DNA of 64,000 nucleotides from Streptomyces chartreusis. Lineage in GTDB: Bacteria; Actinomycetota; Actinomycetes; Streptomycetales; Streptomycetaceae. The notes below the pieces were generated by a model. It was not told the origin of the DNA. It saw only the letters and a list, made by a program, of their open reading frames with translations, and searched no databases. Positions within the stretch are counted from its first letter, which is position 1. The number at the start of each line of letters is the position of its first letter. The position numbers were made by a program, and so were the translations under genes. Positions 36,129 to 45,747 of the stretch are shown here, piece by piece. The stretch covers positions 2,356,001-2,420,000 of the forward strand of contig NZ_CP023689.1 of NCBI RefSeq assembly GCF_008704715.1, given 5' to 3'.

Positions 36129-37109
36129 TTACCGGCTCGACGGCGCCGGGGCCGGCGGGCCGCTGCGCAGGGCGGCGAAGGAACGGCCCCCCGCCGTCCA
36201 CCGGGCGACGGTGTGCCAGCCGGCGCGCTCCGCGTACCGCAGCAGGGCGGGCGTGCCGAGGCGGGCCCACGGGAAGGCGGTGCCGGTCGCTCCGCGGGCG
36301 TCGGTGACATGGACCCGGACTCGTTCGTCGAGGTCGATGTCCGGCACGGTCTCGGCGATCAACAGGCCGCCGGGGGTGAGGAGTCGGCCGGTCCGGGCGA
36401 GCAGGGCCGCGGGATCGCCGCCGATGCCGATGTTGCCGTCGATGAGCAGGGCGGTGCCCCAGCGGCCCTCGCCGGGCAGGGGGTCGAAGACGGAGCGCCG
36501 CAATGCCGGTGCGCCGAGCCGCAGCGTGCGCGCCACGGCGGCCTCGCTGACGTCGATGCCGAGCACGCGCCGGCCCTGCCCGCTCAGCGCCGCGACCAGC
36601 CGCCCGGGTCCGCATCCGACGTCGAGCACCGCACCCTCACAGCGCCGCAGCACCTCCAGATCGGCCGCGTCGGCCTCCGCACACCACCGCTCCACGTCCA
36701 ACGGCAAGAGCCAGCCGTCGGTACGACGCAGGAAGAGGGGGCCGCGCCCGCTGCCGAGGGCGAGGGAGTAGGGGTCAGCGGACCATGCGCCGTCGGCGGG
36801 CGGGGGTGGTACGGGGAGGGGCTGTCGTGGGCCGGTGTCGGTGGTGGTGCCCGTGCTGGTGGCGGCCGGGGCGGGGACCGGGGGTTCGGTGACGGTACTC
36901 GCGCCGGCGACGACCTGTCCGGGGGCGACGGGCTCGGTGACGCTCCCTGCGCGGGTGGCGGCAGGACCGGGCACCACCGGCTCGGTGACAGTCCCCGCGC
37001 GGGTGGCGGGAGGACCGGGCACCACCGGCTCAGTGAAAGTCCCCGGGACCGTGCGGCGGGTCGGCTGGCGGGATATCCATGTCGCCGTCAGGCGGCGCAG
37101 GGGCGTCAT
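36129..37109 (-). CDS. Class I SAM methyltransferase with a repetitive N-terminal linker
   Basis: 326 residues from ATG 37109, overlapping the upstream stop (ATGA). The first 85 residues are a basic start plus tandem 16-residue Pro/Val/Thr repeats (TEPVVPGPAATRAG). The methyltransferase domain follows, with the SAM loop VLDVGCGPGRLVAALSGQG, then GIDVSEAAV and LLIDGNIGIGGDPAALL. Substrate unknown. It is the last gene of an operon with two glycosyltransferases, so a glycan or glycolipid acceptor is plausible. Confidence 0.85.
   Translation of the reverse strand: MTPLRRLTATWISRQPTRRTVPGTFTEPVVPGPPATRAGTVTEPVVPGPAATRAGSVTEPVAPGQVVAGASTVTEPPVPAPAATSTGTTTDTGPRQPLPVPPPPADGAWSADPYSLALGSGRGPLFLRRTDGWLLPLDVERWCAEADAADLEVLRRCEGAVLDVGCGPGRLVAALSGQGRRVLGIDVSEAAVARTLRLGAPALRRSVFDPLPGEGRWGTALLIDGNIGIGGDPAALLARTGRLLTPGGLLIAETVPDIDLDERVRVHVTDARGATGTAFPWARLGTPALLRYAERAGWHTVARWTAGGRSFAALRSGPPAPAPSSR
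36883..37045. repeat. 48-bp tandem repeats inside the methyltransferase gene
   Basis: Units begin at 36883, 36931, 36979 and 37027 (GGCTCGGTGACNGTCCC...). The middle two are almost identical and the outer ones diverged or partial. Each encodes 16 residues, so length change keeps the frame. Confidence 0.85.
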
Positions 37110-37717
37110 CGGTGGGAGGCCGGGGCGAGGCGGGCAAGTGCTGCGGCGAAGCGGCCGGTCGGGGCCGTTCTGGCGACCAGGTCGGCGTCGTACGCCGTGT
37201 CGACGTCCCGCAGTCGCGGCAGGTCGCGTACCCGGAGGTCCCCGAGGCGGGCGCGCTGGGCGGCGCCCGTGTGCGGGGTCGACATCGGGACGCCGCGCAG
37301 GCGGGACGGGTCGGGTTCGGCGAGTCCGAGTGCCCAGAAGCCGCCGTCGTCGGCCGCGCCGAAGTACGCGTCGCAGTCGGACCAGTCCACCGTCAGCAGT
37401 TCCGGCGTCACCTGCGGGGTGTCCATGCCGATGAGCAGCGCCGGGCCGTCGCAGCCCGCGAAGGCGGCGGCCAGCCGTTCGTCGAGGCCGCCCCGGCACT
37501 GCGGTACGACCTCGAAGCCGTCCGGCAGCCAGGGACCCGGCGTCCCCTCCAGCACCAGCACCCGGCGCCGCGCGGGCGCGTTAGCGACGGCGTCCAGCGT
37601 GTCCGCGAGGGACGCCTCGGCGAGCGCGGCGGCCTCCTCGGGGGTGAAGGGCGGCGTCAGCCTGGTCTTCACCCGGCCCGGCCGGGGCTCCTTGGCGATG
37701 ACGAGGAGCGTGGTCAC
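37106..37717 (-). CDS. DUF2064/TIGR04282-type glycosyltransferase
   Basis: 203 residues from ATG 37717, overlapping the upstream stop (ATGA). The family signature is LLVIAKEPRPGRVKTRLTPPF, with ALLIGMDTPQVTPELL containing the Asp of the nucleotide-sugar site, and AADDGGFWALGL. Members resemble MobA-like nucleotidyl/glycosyltransferases and sit with GT2 genes. Reaction not established. Confidence 0.88.
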   Translation of the reverse strand: MTTLLVIAKEPRPGRVKTRLTPPFTPEEAAALAEASLADTLDAVANAPARRRVLVLEGTPGPWLPDGFEVVPQCRGGLDERLAAAFAGCDGPALLIGMDTPQVTPELLTVDWSDCDAYFGAADDGGFWALGLAEPDPSRLRGVPMSTPHTGAAQRARLGDLRVRDLPRLRDVDTAYDADLVARTAPTGRFAAALARLAPASHR

Positions 37718-38559
37718 GAGCGGGTTCCCTTCCGTTCGGGGGTGTCGGCCCCGGCGCCGGCATCGAGGAGACCAGGACGGTCAGCGGCCTCGGGCGCCAC
37801 CGCCCCCGTAAGCGACACCCCCGCACCCCCTCCCGAGGGCGCCCGCGTACGCGACGCCCCCGCACTCCCGCCCTCCGCCAGCACCCTGCTCATGTCCCGT
37901 ACCGCCTGCCAGGTCCCCCGCCAGGTGCCGGTCACCTTCGAGGTGCCGGTGCGTGGGTGGTACGGGACGTCGTGTTCGGCGATGCGCCAGCCCGCGTCGG
38001 CGGCGCGGACGACCATCTGGAGCGGGTAGCCGCTGCGCCGGTCCGTCAGGGCGAGGGCGAGAAGGGACTCCCGGCGGGCGGCACGCAGCGGGCCCAGGTC
38101 GTGCAGGCGCAGGCCGGTGCGGCGGTGGAGGAGGCGGGTGACGGCGAGGTTCCCGGCCCGGGCCCGCAACGGCCAGGCACCGCGGGACTCGGGGCGGCGT
38201 CGGCCGAGGACCAGGTCGGACTCGCCCGCCACGATCCGCCGTACGAAGGGCACCAGGTCGCCCGGGTCGAGCGTGGCGTCGCAGTCGCAGAAGCAGACGA
38301 TGTCGGCCGTGGCGGCGGTCAGCCCTGCATGGCAGGCGGCGCCGAACCCGCGCCGCTCCTCCCGGACCACCGTCGCCCCGAGCGCCCTCGCGACCTCGGC
38401 CGAGCCGTCCGTGGAGCCGTTGTCCACGACCAGCGCCCTCCACCCGGGCGGGATGCGCTCCAGGACCCAGGGCAGCGCCTCGGCCTCGTCGAGACAGGGG
38501 AGCACGACGTCGACGGACGCGGCGCGGGGCGGGTTCGGTCCTGCGGATGGGATCGTCAC
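37714..38559 (-). CDS. GT2-family glycosyltransferase
   Basis: 281 residues from GTG 38559, preceded by AGGGTGA; a GTG at 38568 is the alternative. The GT-A fold shows VDVVLPCLDEAEALPWVLERIP, VVDNGSTDGSAEVARALG and FCDCDATLDPGDL (the Asp-x-Asp-type metal site). Similar to dolichyl- or polyprenyl-phosphate sugar transferases. First gene of a three-gene coupled operon, divergent from a response regulator. Confidence 0.88.
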   Translation of the reverse strand: MTIPSAGPNPPRAASVDVVLPCLDEAEALPWVLERIPPGWRALVVDNGSTDGSAEVARALGATVVREERRGFGAACHAGLTAATADIVCFCDCDATLDPGDLVPFVRRIVAGESDLVLGRRRPESRGAWPLRARAGNLAVTRLLHRRTGLRLHDLGPLRAARRESLLALALTDRRSGYPLQMVVRAADAGWRIAEHDVPYHPRTGTSKVTGTWRGTWQAVRDMSRVLAEGGSAGASRTRAPSGGGAGVSLTGAVAPEAADRPGLLDAGAGADTPERKGTRS

Positions 38560-38602
38560 GGCTTTCACCCTACGAGCACGAAACGGGCAAATCGGGCTAC
38601 GG

Positions 38603-38621
38603 GTCCTTACGAAACAAGGAC
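38603..38621. promoter_or_regulatory. Inverted repeat in divergent promoter
   Basis: GTCCTT(38603-38608)-ACGAAAC-AAGGAC(38616-38621) lies between the GT2 gene and the response regulator. A possible regulator-binding site. Confidence 0.4.
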
Positions 38622-38672
38622 GTCGGGCACCGCCAGCCGCATTCACGCGCGCGCGGTGCGAGGCTTGGCGGC

Positions 38673-39458
<786 letters not shown>

Positions 39459-39460
39459 CC

Positions 39461-40573
39461 ATGCGCGACGCCCTCCTGATCGCCCTCTTCGCCTTCCTCG
39501 GCGCCGCCGCGGCCGGCGTGCTCGGCGCGTGCGTGCTGCTGCTGATCCGGCGCCGCTCGCTCATCGCGCATCTGACCGTGGTCGCGGGCGTCGGCGTCAC
39601 CGCGATGCTCGCGGGCACCCTCGCGGTGGCCCAGGCGATGTTCCTGTCCGGGCACGACCTGAGCGTCGTCACGACCGTCGTCGCCATGGCGGCCGTGGTC
39701 TCCCTGGCCACCGCCCTGCTGCTCGGCCGCTGGGTCGCTGCCCGCAGCCACGCCCTCGCGCTCGCCGCCCGCTCCTTCGGCGACGGCGGCGACTTCACCT
39801 CCCCCGACGGCCCCGCCACCGCCGAACTCGCCGCGGTGAGCCGGGAACTGGAGGCGACCAGCGCGAGACTCGCCGAGTCCCGTGAGCGGGAACGCGCCCT
39901 GGAGACCTCCCGGCGCGAGCTGGTCGCCTGGATCTCGCACGATCTGCGCACCCCGCTGGCCGGCATGCGCGCGATGGCAGAGGCCCTGGAGGACGGGGTG
40001 GCCGCGGACCCCGACCGCTACCTCAAGCAGATCCGTATGGAGGTCGAGCGCCTCAACGGCATGGTCGGCGACCTGTTCGAGCTCTCCCGGATACACGCCG
40101 GGACCCTGACCCTCTCGCTCGCCCGGATGTCCCTGTACGACCTGGTCGGCGACGCCCTCTCGGGAGCGGACGCGCTGGCCCGCGAGCACGGCGTCACGCT
40201 GGTCGGCGGGCAGGTCGAGGGGGTGCCGGTGGAGGTGGACGGCCGGGAGATGAGCCGTGTCATCGGGAATCTGCTGGTCAACGCCATCCGGCGCACCCCG
40301 GCCGACGGCACGGTCGCCGTCACCGCCGAACGCTCCCCGGACGGTGTCGTGCTGTCCGTGACGGACGGCTGCGGCGGCATCCCCGAGGAGGACCTGCCGC
40401 GCGTCTTCGACACCGGCTGGCGCGGCACGCACGCCCGTACGCCCCCGGCGGGCGCCGGGCTCGGCCTGGCCATCGTGCGGGGCATCGTGGAGGCCCACCA
40501 GGGGCGGGCCACGGTACGCAACGTCCCCGGGGGCTGCCGTTTCGAGGTGGTACTGCCCGCCGCCGCTTCCTGA
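39461..40573 (+). CDS. Sensor histidine kinase
   Basis: 370 residues from ATG 39461, two bases after the regulator stop. Membrane helices are at about 5-30, 35-60 and 65-90, with almost no extracytoplasmic loop, so it may sense within the membrane. The H-box is WISHDLRTPLAGMRAMAE, N-box NLLVNAIRRTP, then DGCGGIPEEDL and GAGLGLAIVRGIVEAH. Target genes may include the divergent GT operon; this is inferred from position. Confidence 0.93.
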   Translation: MRDALLIALFAFLGAAAAGVLGACVLLLIRRRSLIAHLTVVAGVGVTAMLAGTLAVAQAMFLSGHDLSVVTTVVAMAAVVSLATALLLGRWVAARSHALALAARSFGDGGDFTSPDGPATAELAAVSRELEATSARLAESRERERALETSRRELVAWISHDLRTPLAGMRAMAEALEDGVAADPDRYLKQIRMEVERLNGMVGDLFELSRIHAGTLTLSLARMSLYDLVGDALSGADALAREHGVTLVGGQVEGVPVEVDGREMSRVIGNLLVNAIRRTPADGTVAVTAERSPDGVVLSVTDGCGGIPEEDLPRVFDTGWRGTHARTPPAGAGLGLAIVRGIVEAHQGRATVRNVPGGCRFEVVLPAAAS

Positions 40574-40590
40574 ACGCGGGCAGTACCACC
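40546..40590. terminator. Terminator hairpin overlapping the kinase 3' end
   Basis: GGTGGTACTGCCCGC (40546-40560, still coding) and its exact complement (40576-40590) form a 15-bp stem with a 15-nt loop that includes the stop codon. It separates the convergent kinase and epimerase genes. Confidence 0.75.
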
Positions 40591-40601
40591 GGTCCGGCAG
40601 G

Positions 40602-41603
40602 CTACGCCGTGCGCATCCCCGCTTCGGCGAACTCCCGCATTCCTTCCTCGAAGCCCACCTCCGCCTTCCACCCCGACTCGGCCCGCAGGCGCGCCGAGTC
40701 CGCGGTGATGTGCCGTACGTCGCCGAGTCGGTACTCCCCCGTCACGACCGGTTCGGGACCGCCGTACGCCGCCGCGAGCGCGTGGGCCATCTCGCCGACG
40801 GTGTGCGGGTCGCCGCTGCCGGTGTTGTACGCCGTGAGGGCACCGTCCACGGAACTCGCCTCCAGCGCACAGACGTTGGCGGCGGCGACGTCCCGTACAT
40901 GGACGAAGTCGCGTCGCTGGCGGCCGTCCTCGAAGACGCGTGGTGCCTCGCCGCGTGCGAGGGCCGAGCGGAAGAAGGAGGCGACCCCGGCGTAGGGGGT
41001 GTCGCGGGGCATGCCGGGACCGTAGACGTTGTGGTAGCGCAGCGACACCGCCGTGCCGTCCGTCGCGCGCGCCCACGCGGCCGCCAGGTGTTCCTGGGCG
41101 AGCTTGGTCGTCGCGTACACGTTGCGCGGGTCGGCCGGGGCGTCCTCGCCGACCAGTCCGGGCGAGAGCGCGGCGCCGCACGCCGGGCACGGCGGCTCGA
41201 AGCGGCCCGCCTCCAGGTCGGCGACGGCACGCGGGCCGGGGCGTACGACGCCGTGCCGCTCGCACTCGTAGCGGCCCTCCCCGTACACGACCATCGACCC
41301 GGCCAGCACCAGCCGCCGTACGCCCGTGTCGGCCATGGCGGTGAGCAGGGCGGCCGTGCCGAGGTCGTTGCGGGAGACGTACTCCACGGCGTCGGCGAAT
41401 CCGGTGCCGAGGCCGACCATCGCGGCCTGGTGGCAGACGGCGTCGACGCCGGTCAGGGCGCGGCGGACGGCGTCGGTGTCCCGCACGTCCGACGCGGGGT
41501 CGGTACGGACGTCGTACACGACGGGCTCGTGCCCGCGGGCCGCGAGCGCCTCGACGACATGGGACCCGATGAACCCGGCACCGCCGGTGACAAGTACGCG
41601 CAT
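40602..41603 (-). CDS. NAD-dependent sugar-nucleotide epimerase with zinc-ribbon-like insertion
   Basis: 333 residues from ATG 41603. Extended SDR: GGAGFIGSHV, catalytic Tyr-x3-Lys in VYATTKLA, HNVYGPGMPRDTPYAGV. Between the active-site Ser strand and the Tyr there is an insertion (about 110-150) with YECERHG and PPCPACG, likely a small zinc site, as in WbiB/dTDP-rhamnose-4-epimerase-type enzymes. Its product could feed the nearby glycosyltransferases. Exact substrate unproven. Confidence 0.88.
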   Translation of the reverse strand: MRVLVTGGAGFIGSHVVEALAARGHEPVVYDVRTDPASDVRDTDAVRRALTGVDAVCHQAAMVGLGTGFADAVEYVSRNDLGTAALLTAMADTGVRRLVLAGSMVVYGEGRYECERHGVVRPGPRAVADLEAGRFEPPCPACGAALSPGLVGEDAPADPRNVYATTKLAQEHLAAAWARATDGTAVSLRYHNVYGPGMPRDTPYAGVASFFRSALARGEAPRVFEDGRQRRDFVHVRDVAAANVCALEASSVDGALTAYNTGSGDPHTVGEMAHALAAAYGGPEPVVTGEYRLGDVRHITADSARLRAESGWKAEVGFEEGMREFAEAGMRTA

Positions 41604-41656
41604 GCCGTCACGCTAGGGCCGGAACCGGCGCCGACGGCTCCCGCGCGCCCGTCACG

Positions 41657-43111
41657 TCATGACTTCGTAAGGGCTCCGACGGTCAGCGGGATCGTCACCG
41701 TGAACACCGTCGCCCCGGGCTCGCTCGTCAGGTCGATACGGCCGCCGTGCGCCCGGACCAGTGACTCGGCGACCGCGAGGCCCAGGCCGCTGCCGCCGCG
41801 GTCGCGGCTGCGGGCCTTGTCGACGCGGTAGAAGCGGTCGAAGACCCGCTGCCGGTCGGCGGGCGGGATGCCGGGTCCGGCGTCGGCTATCCGGACCTGT
41901 GCGGCGTCGCCGATCAGCGACACCGCCACGGACACCCCGGTGCCGGCCGGGGTGTGCATCGCCGCGTTGGTGAGCAGGTTGTCCAGGACCTGGCGGATGC
42001 GCTGCGGGTCCAGGCGCAGCGCGAGGCTGCCGGGGCCGGGGGCCACGGTCAGCGGGTGGCCGGCGTGGGTGACGCGGAAGGCGTCCGCCGCCTGCTCGAC
42101 GAGGTCCACCAGGTCGGCCTCCTGCGGCCGCAGCGGCGTCTCGACCTCCGCGGCGTCGAGGCGGGCGAGCAGCAGCAGGTCGTCGAGGAGGAAGCCCATC
42201 CGGGCGGCCTCCGCGCGCAGCCGCGCCAGGTGCCGGTCGCGTTCCTCGGGGGCGTTGGCCGCCGCGTACTGGAACAGGTCGGCGTAGCCGCGCACCGACA
42301 TCAGCGGGGTGCGCAGCTCGTGCGAGGCGTCCGCCACGAAGCGGCGCAGGCGCTGCTCGGCCTCCGCGCGGACCACGAGCGAGTCGTCGATGTGCTCCAG
42401 CATCGTGTTGAACGCGGTGCGCAGCTCCTCCACCTCGGGCCCGCCGCCGCGCCCGTCGTGCCGCACCGAGAGCCGCCCCGAGTCGGTGAGGTCGTGCGAG
42501 GTGATGCCGCGGGCGGTGTGCGCCATGTCGCTCAGCGGCTGCAGGCCCCGGCGCAGCATGCCCCGGCCGAGCACCACGAGCGCCAGCAGGGCGAGGCCGA
42601 AGGTGACGGCCTGGATGGTGATCAGCTGGCCGACGGTGTCCTCGATGTCCTCCATGGGCGCCGCGCTGACCAGCACCACACCGGGCTCGACCTCGCAGGC
42701 GCGCAGCCGGTACTCGCCCTTGCCCCGCAGATGCTCGGTGCGCAGGACCTCGGTGCTCGCGACGGTCTGCGCGCGGGCCAGGGAGGTGAAGTCGTCGACG
42801 TCCGCCGGGACGTCCGCCGGGTCCTCCGGTCTGCGCAGCACGGGCTCGCCGTCCGACACGTCGTACACGGCGTAGTACCAGCTGTAGTACTTCTTGCCGG
42901 AGAGCGTGCCGTAGTCGGCGATGGACTTGGACTGGGCGACCTGGCCCTGCGCGAGCTGGGTGTCGAGCTGCGCCGACAGGTAGTCGCGCATGTACGTCGT
43001 CAGAGCCGTGCCGACGACCGCGAACACCACCAGCGACAGCACGCCGAGACCCAGCGCCAGCCGGGTCCCGAGCCGCATCCCGCGATACGCCCGCCGCAGC
43101 CGCCCGCTCAC
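41657..43111 (-). CDS. Sensor histidine kinase
   Basis: 484 residues from GTG 43111, overlapping the regulator stop (GTGA). TM1 is at about 15-35, an extracytoplasmic sensor at about 36-160, TM2 at about 165-190, HAMP, then H-box DASHELRTPLMSVRGYADLF, N-box LDNLLTNAAMH and DRGGSGLGLAVAESLV. The partner of the coupled OmpR-type regulator. The divergent neighbour is the flavocytochrome operon, so redox or metal state is a plausible signal. Confidence 0.93.
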   Translation of the reverse strand: MSGRLRRAYRGMRLGTRLALGLGVLSLVVFAVVGTALTTYMRDYLSAQLDTQLAQGQVAQSKSIADYGTLSGKKYYSWYYAVYDVSDGEPVLRRPEDPADVPADVDDFTSLARAQTVASTEVLRTEHLRGKGEYRLRACEVEPGVVLVSAAPMEDIEDTVGQLITIQAVTFGLALLALVVLGRGMLRRGLQPLSDMAHTARGITSHDLTDSGRLSVRHDGRGGGPEVEELRTAFNTMLEHIDDSLVVRAEAEQRLRRFVADASHELRTPLMSVRGYADLFQYAAANAPEERDRHLARLRAEAARMGFLLDDLLLLARLDAAEVETPLRPQEADLVDLVEQAADAFRVTHAGHPLTVAPGPGSLALRLDPQRIRQVLDNLLTNAAMHTPAGTGVSVAVSLIGDAAQVRIADAGPGIPPADRQRVFDRFYRVDKARSRDRGGSGLGLAVAESLVRAHGGRIDLTSEPGATVFTVTIPLTVGALTKS

Positions 43112-43806
43112 TCGGCCGCCTGCCGGATGACGTACCCGAAGCCGCGCACGGTGTGGATCAGCGGTGCGGTGCCGTCGTCGGGCTCGTCGAGCTTGCGGCG
43201 CAGCCTGCTGACGACCAGCTCGACGACGTTCGAGCGGCCGCCGAAACCGTACTCCCACACATGGTCGAGGATCTGCGCCTTGGTGAGCACGGTCGGCGAC
43301 TTGCGCATCAGATAGCGCAGCACCTCGTACTCGGTCGGCGTGAGCGTGAGCAGCCTCTCGCCGCGGCGGACCTCGCGGGTGTCCTCGTCCATCGACAGGT
43401 CGGCCACCCGAAGGACGGAACGCTGGAAACCGGGACCCGCGCTGCGCCGCAGCACGGTGCGCAGCCGGGCCATCAGCTCCTCCACCGCGAACGGTTTGAC
43501 CAGGTAGTCGTCCCCGCCGCGGGTCAGTCCGGCCACCCGGTCGGCGACGCCGTCCCGGGCGGTGAGGAACACCACGGGCACCATAGTCCCGGCCGCGCGC
43601 AGCCGGTCCAGGACGCCGAACCCGTCGACGTCGGGCAGCATCAGGTCAAGCACCACGATGTCCGGGTGGAACTCGGCGGCCAGCCGCAGCGCCTCCTCGC
43701 CGGAGTTCGCGGTGGCCGCCTCCCAGCCCTCGTAGCGGGCGACCGTCGCGACGAGGTCGGCGATGGGCGGGTCGTCGTCAACGACCAGAAGACGTACTTT
43801 CTCCAC
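43108..43806 (-). CDS. OmpR-family response regulator
   Basis: 232 residues from GTG 43806. Receiver domain: VRLLVVDDDPPIADLV, VVLDLMLPDVDGFG, TARDGVADRVAGLTRGGDDYLVKPF; C-terminal winged helix with LTPTEYEVLRYLMRKSPTVLTKAQILDHVW and LIHTVRGFGYVIR. Probable activator of the divergent electron-transfer genes, which carry an 11-bp-spaced direct repeat in their promoter. Confidence 0.93.
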   Translation of the reverse strand: MEKVRLLVVDDDPPIADLVATVARYEGWEAATANSGEEALRLAAEFHPDIVVLDLMLPDVDGFGVLDRLRAAGTMVPVVFLTARDGVADRVAGLTRGGDDYLVKPFAVEELMARLRTVLRRSAGPGFQRSVLRVADLSMDEDTREVRRGERLLTLTPTEYEVLRYLMRKSPTVLTKAQILDHVWEYGFGGRSNVVELVVSRLRRKLDEPDDGTAPLIHTVRGFGYVIRQAAE

Positions 43807-43889
43807 CCGTTCATAGTGCGGCACCCGGCACCGGTCCTCGGGGCCGGGTGCGGGACCGCGGCCACATCGATAATCAGCTGATAGAGGTA

Positions 43890-43908
43890 CGACAGCTTTT
43901 CGACAGCT
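43890..43908. promoter_or_regulatory. Direct repeat, candidate response-regulator site
   Basis: CGACAGCT occurs at 43890-43897 and 43901-43908, an 11-bp period, about 50 bp upstream of the flavocytochrome start. One-turn direct repeats are the usual binding mode of OmpR-type dimers, and such a regulator is encoded divergently next door. Confidence 0.55.
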
Positions 43909-43958
43909 CCGGCCGGACAAGCTCGGTATCCACAGACGAGATCAAGGAGCTGTCGCAC

Positions 43959-45296
43959 GTGACGACCGTCCAATCGCCCCCTGCGCCCCCCACGGCGATA
44001 CGCCCCAGGGTCGTCGCCCGCACGGGTCTGTACGCCGTGCTGGCCGCGAACGTGGCCGTGGTGCTCTACTTCTTCTTCGCCGCCGGTTTCGCCTCCAACG
44101 CGCTCATCGTGACCGGCCGCCTCGCCGGCCTTCTCGGTGCGCTGCTCATGGCCTTCCAGCTGCTGCTGGTGGCCCGCCTGCCGTGGCTGGACCGCCGTAT
44201 CGGCATGGACCGGCTGACGTCCTGGCACCGCTGGACCGGCTTCAGCGTCCTGTGGGCCCTCCTCGCGCACGCCGTGTTCATCACCTTCGGCTACGCCGAG
44301 TCGTCCTCGCTGGACCCGGTGAACCAGCTCATCGACCTCGCGGAGACCGTCGAGGGCGTGCTGCGCGCCGTCGTCGCGCTGGGCATCATCATCGTGATCG
44401 GCGCGGTGTCGGCCCGGTTCGCGCGGCGCCGGCTGGCGTACGAGACCTGGCACTTCATCCATCTCTACACCTACGTCGCGGTGGTCCTGGCGTTCACGCA
44501 CCAGGTCGCGGTCGGTACGTCCTTCACGTCGTCGTCCGCCGCCACGGCGTACTGGTACGGCGTGTGGGGCGTCGCCCTCGCCTCGGTGTTCACCGGCCGC
44601 CTGGTCCTGCCCCTGTGGCGGAACTGGCGTCACCAGTTCCGGGTCGAGGCCGTCGTCCCCGAGTCCCACAACGTCGTCTCGATCTACATCACCGGCCGTG
44701 ACCTGGACCGGCTGCCCGCGCGGGCCGGCCAGTTCTTCCTGTGGCGGTTCCTGACGAAGGACCGCTGGTGGCAGGCCAACCCGTTCTCCCTCTCTGCCGC
44801 GCCCGACGGCAGCCGGCTGCGGCTGACCGCGAAGGCGGCCGGCGACGGCTCGGCGGCCCTGCGGCATCTCGAGCCCGGCACCCGCGTCTTCGCCGAGGGC
44901 CCCTACGGCGCCTTCACCGCGCTGCACCGGACCCGGCCGGAGGCCGTGCTCATCGCGGGCGGCGTCGGTGTCACCCCGATCCGGGCCCTGCTGGAGGAGC
45001 TGCACGGCCACGCGGTGGTGATCTACCGGGTCGCCTCGGACCAGGACGCGGTCCTGTACGGCGAACTGGCCGAGCTCGCCCACGCCAAGGGCGCCGAGCT
45101 GCACCTGGTGACCGGCCCGGTCACGCCGGACAAGCTGGCCCCGGCCGAGCTGACACGGCTGGTCCCGGACATCACCGACCGGGACGTCTTCCTGTGCGGG
45201 CCGCCACCGATGATGAACGCGGTGATCGGCAGCCTGCGCGAGGCGGGCGTGCCCAAGGAGCAGGTCCATTTCGAGCGCTTCAGCCTGGCCGGCTGA
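43959..45296 (+). CDS. Ferric-reductase-like transmembrane flavocytochrome (FRE/FNR type)
   Basis: 445 residues from GTG 43959 (AAGGAG ten bases upstream). Six helices (about 20-215) carry paired histidines in WHRWTGFSVLWALLAHAVF and ETWHFIHLYTYVAVVLAFTHQ, a two-haem arrangement. The cytosolic C-terminal half is an FNR-like domain: FAD motif ANPFSLSAA, NAD(P)H motif GGVGVTPIRALLEEL, terminal CGPPPMMNAV. It should pass electrons from NAD(P)H across the membrane. The next two genes supply a flavinylated acceptor. Confidence 0.9.
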   Translation: MTTVQSPPAPPTAIRPRVVARTGLYAVLAANVAVVLYFFFAAGFASNALIVTGRLAGLLGALLMAFQLLLVARLPWLDRRIGMDRLTSWHRWTGFSVLWALLAHAVFITFGYAESSSLDPVNQLIDLAETVEGVLRAVVALGIIIVIGAVSARFARRRLAYETWHFIHLYTYVAVVLAFTHQVAVGTSFTSSSAATAYWYGVWGVALASVFTGRLVLPLWRNWRHQFRVEAVVPESHNVVSIYITGRDLDRLPARAGQFFLWRFLTKDRWWQANPFSLSAAPDGSRLRLTAKAAGDGSAALRHLEPGTRVFAEGPYGAFTALHRTRPEAVLIAGGVGVTPIRALLEELHGHAVVIYRVASDQDAVLYGELAELAHAKGAELHLVTGPVTPDKLAPAELTRLVPDITDRDVFLCGPPPMMNAVIGSLREAGVPKEQVHFERFSLAG

Positions 45297-45314
45297 GCAG
45301 GACGGGAAGACAAA

Positions 45315-45746
45315 GTGAAGCGAGCGATACCTGTCCTGGTCCTGAGCGTGGCGGGCCTGATCCCGGTCTGGCGCTACGAGCCGTCCCTCGGCACGCCCAC
45401 CACGGAGGCGGCCTCCCCGGCCTCGACCCCGTCGGCGGAGTCCGGCGCCGCCGAGTCCGGGTCGTCGGATTCCGGTTCGGCCGCCGGCACCGTGGTCAAG
45501 GGCTCGACCGTGAACACCGACAAGGGTCCGGTGCAGGTCCAGGTGACCTTCGCCGGCGACAGGATCACGGCCGTGAAGATGCTCCAGCAGCCGAACCACC
45601 CCCAGACCACGGCAGCGGTCCCGCAGCTCGTCGCCGAGACCCTGGAGGCCCAGAGCGCGGACGTCGATACCGTCTCCGGCGCGACGATCACCAGCGACGG
45701 CTACAGGGAGTCCCTCCAGGCCGCCATCGACGCGAAGGGCGCGTGA
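45315..45746 (+). CDS. FMN-binding domain protein, exported
   Basis: 143 residues from GTG 45315, 18 bp after the flavocytochrome. A short N-terminal hydrophobic anchor or signal is followed by a Ser/Ala/Glu linker and an FMN-binding domain. SGATIT contains Thr124, the residue normally esterified to FMN by ApbE-type transferases. A small extracytoplasmic electron carrier is the best reading, accepting electrons from the upstream protein. Confidence 0.9.
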   Translation: MKRAIPVLVLSVAGLIPVWRYEPSLGTPTTEAASPASTPSAESGAAESGSSDSGSAAGTVVKGSTVNTDKGPVQVQVTFAGDRITAVKMLQQPNHPQTTAAVPQLVAETLEAQSADVDTVSGATITSDGYRESLQAAIDAKGA

Positions 45747-45747
45747 C

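Noticed and set aside
36883..37045. CRISPR array
   Set aside because: The repeats are contiguous 48-bp coding units without spacers, and there are no cas genes.
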